This document shows, one piece after another, positions 60,347-64,000 of a stretch of DNA of 64,000 bases. Position 1 is the stretch's first letter; every line of letters starts with the position of its first letter. The DNA is taken from NCBI GenBank assembly GCA_964457225.1, contig CAYWEM010000002.1, positions 124,001-188,000 on the forward strand, read 5' to 3'. Position numbers and translations under genes: made by a program. The stretch comes from CAYWEM01 sp964457225. Lineage in GTDB: Bacteria > Acidobacteriota > Aminicenantia > UBA2199. The notes under the pieces are model-generated. The model had not been told where the DNA came from. It was given only the letters and a program-made list of their open reading frames with translations, and did not search any database.

Positions 60347-62620
60347 TCAATTGGCCTTTTTACTGAAATCAAAGCCGGGATAAGGAATACGCTGCTGATA
60401 GATGGACATCAGTTTTTCCTTGAAACTGGCGGCGATTATGTGCAGGGCCTGGAAGGTCAGGCCGATGCAGGATTCAAACTGGTTTTCCTCGACGTTGAGC
60501 TGGATTATCCGGTCCACCACGTTTTCAATTTCTTCCTTGCTCGGAGATGAGAGGCTTTTCGAAGCGGCTTCGACCTGGTCGGCCAGCATGACGATGGCTG
60601 TTTCTATGCTTTGTGGTTTCGGACCGGGATAATGGTATTCACTGCTTTCCAGGTCGTCGATCATTTTAACTCCCCTGCTTTTGGCCTGTTCCATGAAATA
60701 AGCCACAGCTTTACGCCCGTGATGCTGTTCGATGGCCTCCCTGATGCGACCGGGTATTTTCAGTTTATCGGCCCTTTCCAGACCGGCGCTGATATGGGAG
60801 ACGATGATCTTGGCGCTTTCCCTGGGCGGCATGCTTTCATGGGGATTCTTGTAAATGGAATGGTTCTCGGTGAAGTATTCAGGGAAGGATATTTTCCCGA
60901 TGTCGTGGTAGAGAGCCATGGCGTACAGCAGTGGGGCGGACAGGCCCAGCCGGCGGGCCGTAGTATCGGCCAGGGAGGCTACCATCAGGGAATGATGGTA
61001 GGTGCCGGGAGCTTTTTCCAGCATTTCCCGGAAAACGGGCAGGTTCAGATTGGTCAGTTCCACCAGGCGCAGTTCGGTGAGAATTTTAAACAGGATTTCC
61101 CAGAGTGATACCAGGAATCCGGCTAAAATGGCTGACAGAGACACGGCGAATGCAACCAGGAAAAGGCTCAGAAGCAGGCCGGACCAGGTAAAAGAACCTT
61201 CGGTCAGGGCGATCAGCAAGGTAAGCAAAGCGCTGATCGGCAAAAGTCGAAAAAACGCCGCCTTGATAATGGTTGAACGCTTCAGTTTGCCGAAATGCTC
61301 GATGGCCAGGGCGGCCACCATGTTGCCGATAAATACGAACACCATTACCTTGAGATTCCACTCGAAGATCATTCCGGCCAGCAGGGCGTTGAAAAAAGAG
61401 AAATACAGGCTCGATTGGGGATGGAAAAGGAAGGCCATGGTCATGGCGCCGGTGGCAAAGGGAAAGGCGTAGAAAATAAGCCGCTGATCGAAGTCCAGGA
61501 AGGCTCCGATGTTGTCCAGGGTCAGCGGGTAAAGGAAAAGCGCCGCCCGGTAGATCAGGGCGCTGACCAGCAGGGTCAGGGACATCACCAGGAAAGTGTT
61601 CGGACCGTGCCTGGAATCCTCGCCCAGTATTCCCGGGATCGCTTCCAGTTGCCAGAGGAGGAAAAAGATCAGAATAAAAACCGCCAGGATTAAAAAGATT
61701 TCCGAGGGGGCCGTCTGCAGTCGGACTTCCTCTTCGGCTATCAGGCTCATCAACTTCAGGTGTTCGGGGGTGATCTCATCCCCGCGGCGAAAGATCACCC
61801 GGCCTTTTTTCAGGTTGATGAAAACCGGTATTACCGCCGCTTCGGCTTTTTCTTCCTCAGCCCGGGTCAGGCTCTGGGAAAAAGTGACGTTTACCGGTAT
61901 GAATTCCATTATCACTTTCAGGGCCAGGCGGATTTGCCTGGCATTCAGGCCGCTGTTCCTCAGGAAATCCTGGCAGCGCTGTTCGACTTCCCTGACGTCC
62001 ATGAGTTCGGACAGCATGACCAGGCGACCCGGAGCTTCCGGAGATACCAGGAAAATCGTGTCCGTCGCCGACTTCCTGATCCCGACCCGGGTTGACAGTA
62101 CTCCGGTGCGTAAAACGTTTTCAGCCAGATCGTTGAGCTTTTCCAGGTCCAGGCGGGCGAAGATGTTTCCTTCAAACAGCTGTTTTATTTCTTCGGCTTC
62201 CAGGTCGAGGCCGAAACGGGCCAGGATTTCCGCCCTGATACTGTCAAGTGCGTTTTCCCGGCGGAAAAAATCGAGACGGTTGAGCTTGAGGAATTCAAAC
62301 CAGTCGGAAAGCAGGAAAGAGGTGTTCCTGATCATGCCCGTGTTGAATTCGTAAACCGGAATGACCGCTTCCAGCATTTTCTTCCGGGCGGCCGCGGTGG
62401 AATGCTCGTCCTCGACCGTGATGGTCCGGTTGACTATCAGGTCTTCCTGGGCGATGTCCCCTTCCTTCATTTCCGAGTCAGGCACCAGGTTGGCCCGGGG
62501 CTGGAAGACGACGAAAGCCATGATAACCGCCAGCAGCAGGTAAAAAACGCCCTTGGTCTTTGAGCGGCCGCCGGCCCGATGTATCAGCTGAACCTTGCTG
62601 AACCCGGGTTTAATTTTCAT
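60347..62620 (-). CDS. 7TM-HD phosphohydrolase (PgpH/YqfF type)
   Basis: About 757 residues. A membrane segment near the start (TKGVFYLLLAVIMAFVVFQP) is followed by a large extracytoplasmic region (about 45-310), seven membrane segments, and a cytoplasmic HD domain: HSLMVASLADTTARRLGLSAPLLYAMALYHDIGKISFPEYFTEN and ILADHVE-like VMLADQVEAASKSL. In Listeria and relatives PgpH hydrolyses c-di-AMP; that is the likely role here. The ATG at 62618-62620 is used; GGCAGG precedes it and it overlaps phoH by 11 bp. No DacA-type cyclase is in the window. Confidence 0.88.
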   Translation of the reverse strand: MKIKPGFSKVQLIHRAGGRSKTKGVFYLLLAVIMAFVVFQPRANLVPDSEMKEGDIAQEDLIVNRTITVEDEHSTAAARKKMLEAVIPVYEFNTGMIRNTSFLLSDWFEFLKLNRLDFFRRENALDSIRAEILARFGLDLEAEEIKQLFEGNIFARLDLEKLNDLAENVLRTGVLSTRVGIRKSATDTIFLVSPEAPGRLVMLSELMDVREVEQRCQDFLRNSGLNARQIRLALKVIMEFIPVNVTFSQSLTRAEEEKAEAAVIPVFINLKKGRVIFRRGDEITPEHLKLMSLIAEEEVRLQTAPSEIFLILAVFILIFFLLWQLEAIPGILGEDSRHGPNTFLVMSLTLLVSALIYRAALFLYPLTLDNIGAFLDFDQRLIFYAFPFATGAMTMAFLFHPQSSLYFSFFNALLAGMIFEWNLKVMVFVFIGNMVAALAIEHFGKLKRSTIIKAAFFRLLPISALLTLLIALTEGSFTWSGLLLSLFLVAFAVSLSAILAGFLVSLWEILFKILTELRLVELTNLNLPVFREMLEKAPGTYHHSLMVASLADTTARRLGLSAPLLYAMALYHDIGKISFPEYFTENHSIYKNPHESMPPRESAKIIVSHISAGLERADKLKIPGRIREAIEQHHGRKAVAYFMEQAKSRGVKMIDDLESSEYHYPGPKPQSIETAIVMLADQVEAASKSLSSPSKEEIENVVDRIIQLNVEENQFESCIGLTFQALHIIAASFKEKLMSIYQQRIPYPGFDFSKKAN

Positions 62621-63566
62621 TTTTGCCTGCCATGCTTTTTTTTTCGTAGGCTTCAACGATTTTCTGCACCAGCGGATGCCTGACGATATCTCCCCGGCCC
62701 AGCCTGACAAATGATATGCCATCGATGCCCCTGAGAATTTTCAGGGCCTGGAATATGCCTGATTGCTGCTTTTCTTCGAGATCGATCTGGGTGGTGTCGG
62801 CGGTGATCACCATGCGCGAATTGTGCCCCAGCCTGGTCAGGAACATTTTCATCTGGGAGGCCAGGGTGTTCTGGCCTTCATCCAGGATCACGAAGGCTTT
62901 GTTGATCGTTCGGCCGCGCATGTAGGCCAGCGGCGCAATCTCAATTACTCCGTTTTCAATCCATTCGGAAGTTTTTTCGTACCCGACCAGGTAATACAAA
63001 GCGTCATAGAGGGGACGAAAGTAAGGATTCACCTTCTGAGCTATGTCCCCGGGCAGAAAGCCCAGTTTTTCGCCGGCTTCGACCACCGGCCGGGTCAGGA
63101 CGATCCTCTCAACCTTGCGGGTTTGCAGGCTGTGTAAAGCTGCGGCTATGGCCAGGAAAGTCTTGCCTGTGCCGGCCGGCCCGATGGCGAATACCATTGG
63201 ATCGGCAAACATCGACTGCAGCAGTTGTCTCTGGTTGAGGGTCTTGGCCGAAATTTCCCGGCCGTTCAGTTTCAGTGAGTACTGATCTTCAGGCTGAAGC
63301 AATTCGGGCAGTCGGCCCGACAGGACTGCATCCAGGGAAATTTCCAGGTCATCAGGGCCGAGCCGGCCTTTTTTCCGCCGTAACAGGCATAGCTGTTCCA
63401 GGTAGCCGCTGAATTTTCTGATCTGGGCCTGCCGGCCTGAAACCATTATCTTTTCACCGCGCACGGCGATGTGCAGTTTGAAGGCCTTTTCGAACTGGTC
63501 GATTTTTTTGCTGAACTCGATCAGAAAATCGGGCTCAAGTTGCTCAGGACATATGACTTCTTCCAT
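62610..63566 (-). CDS. PhoH family ATPase
   Basis: 318 residues. FAIGPAGTGKTFLAIAAALHSLQ is the Walker A, VLTRPVVEAGEKLGFLPGDIAQKVNPYFRPLYDAL is the PhoH signature, FVILDEGQNTLASQMKMFLTRLG the Walker B, and ITADTTQIDLEEKQQSG follows. Its role is thought to be RNA-related, with YbeY as frequent neighbour. It is first in the phoH-HD-ybeY-CorC-era unit and is expressed from a perfect promoter. Confidence 0.92.
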   Translation of the reverse strand: MEEVICPEQLEPDFLIEFSKKIDQFEKAFKLHIAVRGEKIMVSGRQAQIRKFSGYLEQLCLLRRKKGRLGPDDLEISLDAVLSGRLPELLQPEDQYSLKLNGREISAKTLNQRQLLQSMFADPMVFAIGPAGTGKTFLAIAAALHSLQTRKVERIVLTRPVVEAGEKLGFLPGDIAQKVNPYFRPLYDALYYLVGYEKTSEWIENGVIEIAPLAYMRGRTINKAFVILDEGQNTLASQMKMFLTRLGHNSRMVITADTTQIDLEEKQQSGIFQALKILRGIDGISFVRLGRGDIVRHPLVQKIVEAYEKKSMAGKNEN

Positions 63567-63594
63567 ATCTTATACTGTTCTCATTTCTTCGGCC

Positions 63595-63623
63595 ATTATA
63601 AAATCAGACTTTCTCAATGTCAA
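63595..63623 (-). promoter_or_regulatory. Perfect-consensus sigma-70 promoter for the phoH unit
   Basis: On the minus strand TTGACA (63618-63623), exactly 17 bases, and TATAAT (63595-63600). Transcription would begin near 63588, about 20 bases before the phoH ATG. Confidence 0.85.
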
Positions 63624-63701
63624 ATCAGCCCCGACGGCGGGGTGGTGAAACCGCCGGGGTAACGCTGGGGCAATCGCTGGGGCGAGGTTCGGGCGAAGTT
63701 C

Positions 63702-63720
63702 GGGCGAGGAAACCTCGCCC
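63702..63720. repeat. GC-rich hairpin left of the gap
   Basis: GGGCGAGG-AAA-CCTCGCCC, a perfect eight-pair stem. It resembles the dispersed REP-like hairpins seen in many environmental genomes. Its stem sequence is related to the one at 63885-63905. Confidence 0.6.
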
Positions 63721-63886
63721 CTACGTAATGCGGGGCATGTGTTCTTTGTAGGNNNNNNNNNNNNNNNNNNNNNNNNNNNNNNNNNNNNNNNNNNNNNNNN
63801 NNNNNNNNNNNNNNNNNNNNNNNNNNNNNNNNNNNNNNNNNNNNNNNNNNNNCCCTACGTAATGCGGGGCATGTGTTCTTTGTAGG
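63719..63886. repeat. 34-bp direct repeat on both sides of the scaffold gap
   Basis: The 34 bases at 63719-63752 and 63853-63886 are identical (both begin CCCTACGTAATGCGGGG). 100 N at 63753-63852 separate them. This suggests a tandem or dispersed repeat that the assembler could not resolve. Confidence 0.85.
63753..63852. other. Scaffold gap (100 N)
   Basis: Exactly 100 unknown bases, the default length for a gap of unknown size. Any frame crossing it is not real. Confidence 0.98.
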
Positions 63887-63905
63887 GGCGGGGTCTCCCC
63901 GCCCC
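63885..63905. repeat. GC-rich hairpin right of the gap
   Basis: GGGGCGGGG-TCT-CCCCGCCCC, a perfect nine-pair stem that directly continues the right-hand copy of the 34-bp repeat. Confidence 0.6.
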
Positions 63906-64000
63906 CGAAATGCACCAACATTGATATTGGATCGAATCTACAGGGGCCCGCCGCCCGGGCGGCAGGTTTGACATGAATCAGCACTTATGTTATTATTCTA

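Larger units (their letters stand above)
63624..64000. other. Gene-free right end with GC hairpins and an assembly gap
   Basis: No credible gene beyond phoH. Imperfect tandem repeats of the form C-G-C-T-G-G-G-G and T-T-C-G-G-G-C-G-A lie at 63663-63710. Two GC-rich hairpins flank a 100-N gap, and a further palindrome (GCCGCCCGGGCGGC, about 63949-63962) lies near the edge. Confidence 0.7.

Noticed and set aside
63640..63886. Repeated units at the right end considered as a CRISPR array
   Set aside because: There are only two copies around a gap, no regular spacers, and no cas genes in the window.
63721..63984. Minus-strand frame across the N gap
   Set aside because: It is open only because unknown bases cannot encode stops; both sides are repeat sequence.

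Overview
The window looks like chromosomal core sequence from an uncultured diderm bacterium. GC is fairly high and coding density is very high. Evidence for two membranes: a LolB-like lipoprotein, SurA/PpiD-type chaperones, FeoAB, several peptidoglycan hydrolases and a type II/IV secretion ATPase. The gene mix (secreted beta-propeller, YfbK-type vWA protein with an ECF sigma factor, a GAF protein with an acidobacterial-looking C-terminus, a likely sphingolipid module) would fit Acidobacteriota/Aminicenantes-like lineages. That placement is inference only. A 100-N scaffold gap near the right end shows this is a draft assembly, probably a MAG. No phage, insertion sequence or CRISPR array is visible.

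Layout. 1-9.3 kb: a truncated GspE/PilB ATPase, a DUF2784 protein, a vWA protein with its ECF sigma factor, a GreA-type factor, a Tat-exported M24 peptidase, an MscS channel, and a minus-strand set of AMMECR1, a JAB-like protein and a beta-propeller. 9.4-13 kb: DUF1015, FolD, a short-chain dehydrogenase and a small secreted protein. 13-16.2 kb: a minus-strand operon of serine-palmitoyltransferase-like enzyme, SDR and GNAT-like protein, a candidate ceramide pathway. 16.4-20 kb: M23 peptidase and feoAB. 20-35.8 kb: a long plus-strand series running from a C45-type hydrolase, M23 peptidase and LolB-like lipoprotein through ispE, tRNA-Gln, prs, rplY, pth, rpsF, rpsR, rplI, dnaB, radA, a PIN-TRAM protein, ispF and der. 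35.8-38 kb: a large nested palindrome, parAB with a good sigma-70 promoter, and an AT-rich spacer with DnaA-box-like sites. 38-43 kb: a LecA-like secreted protein, a PLP decarboxylase, a small membrane protein, a response regulator, and a two-gene compatible-solute (glucosyl- or mannosylglycerate) operon. 43-63.6 kb: almost continuous minus-strand genes in tight, often overlapping units: cell wall (pgeF, mltG, ruvX, ddl, slt), a GAF protein, phosphoesterase, lipA, M24 peptidase, OPT transporter, PpiD-like chaperone, histidine kinase, then the conserved era, CorC-type, ybeY, HD phosphohydrolase and phoH block, led by a perfect-consensus promoter.

The most notable points are: the candidate sphingolipid operon; a tRNA-Gln gene lying wholly inside the ispE reading frame, with prs starting before ispE ends; a pth gene whose only plausible start is ATT; and a roughly 180-bp nested inverted repeat in front of parA.
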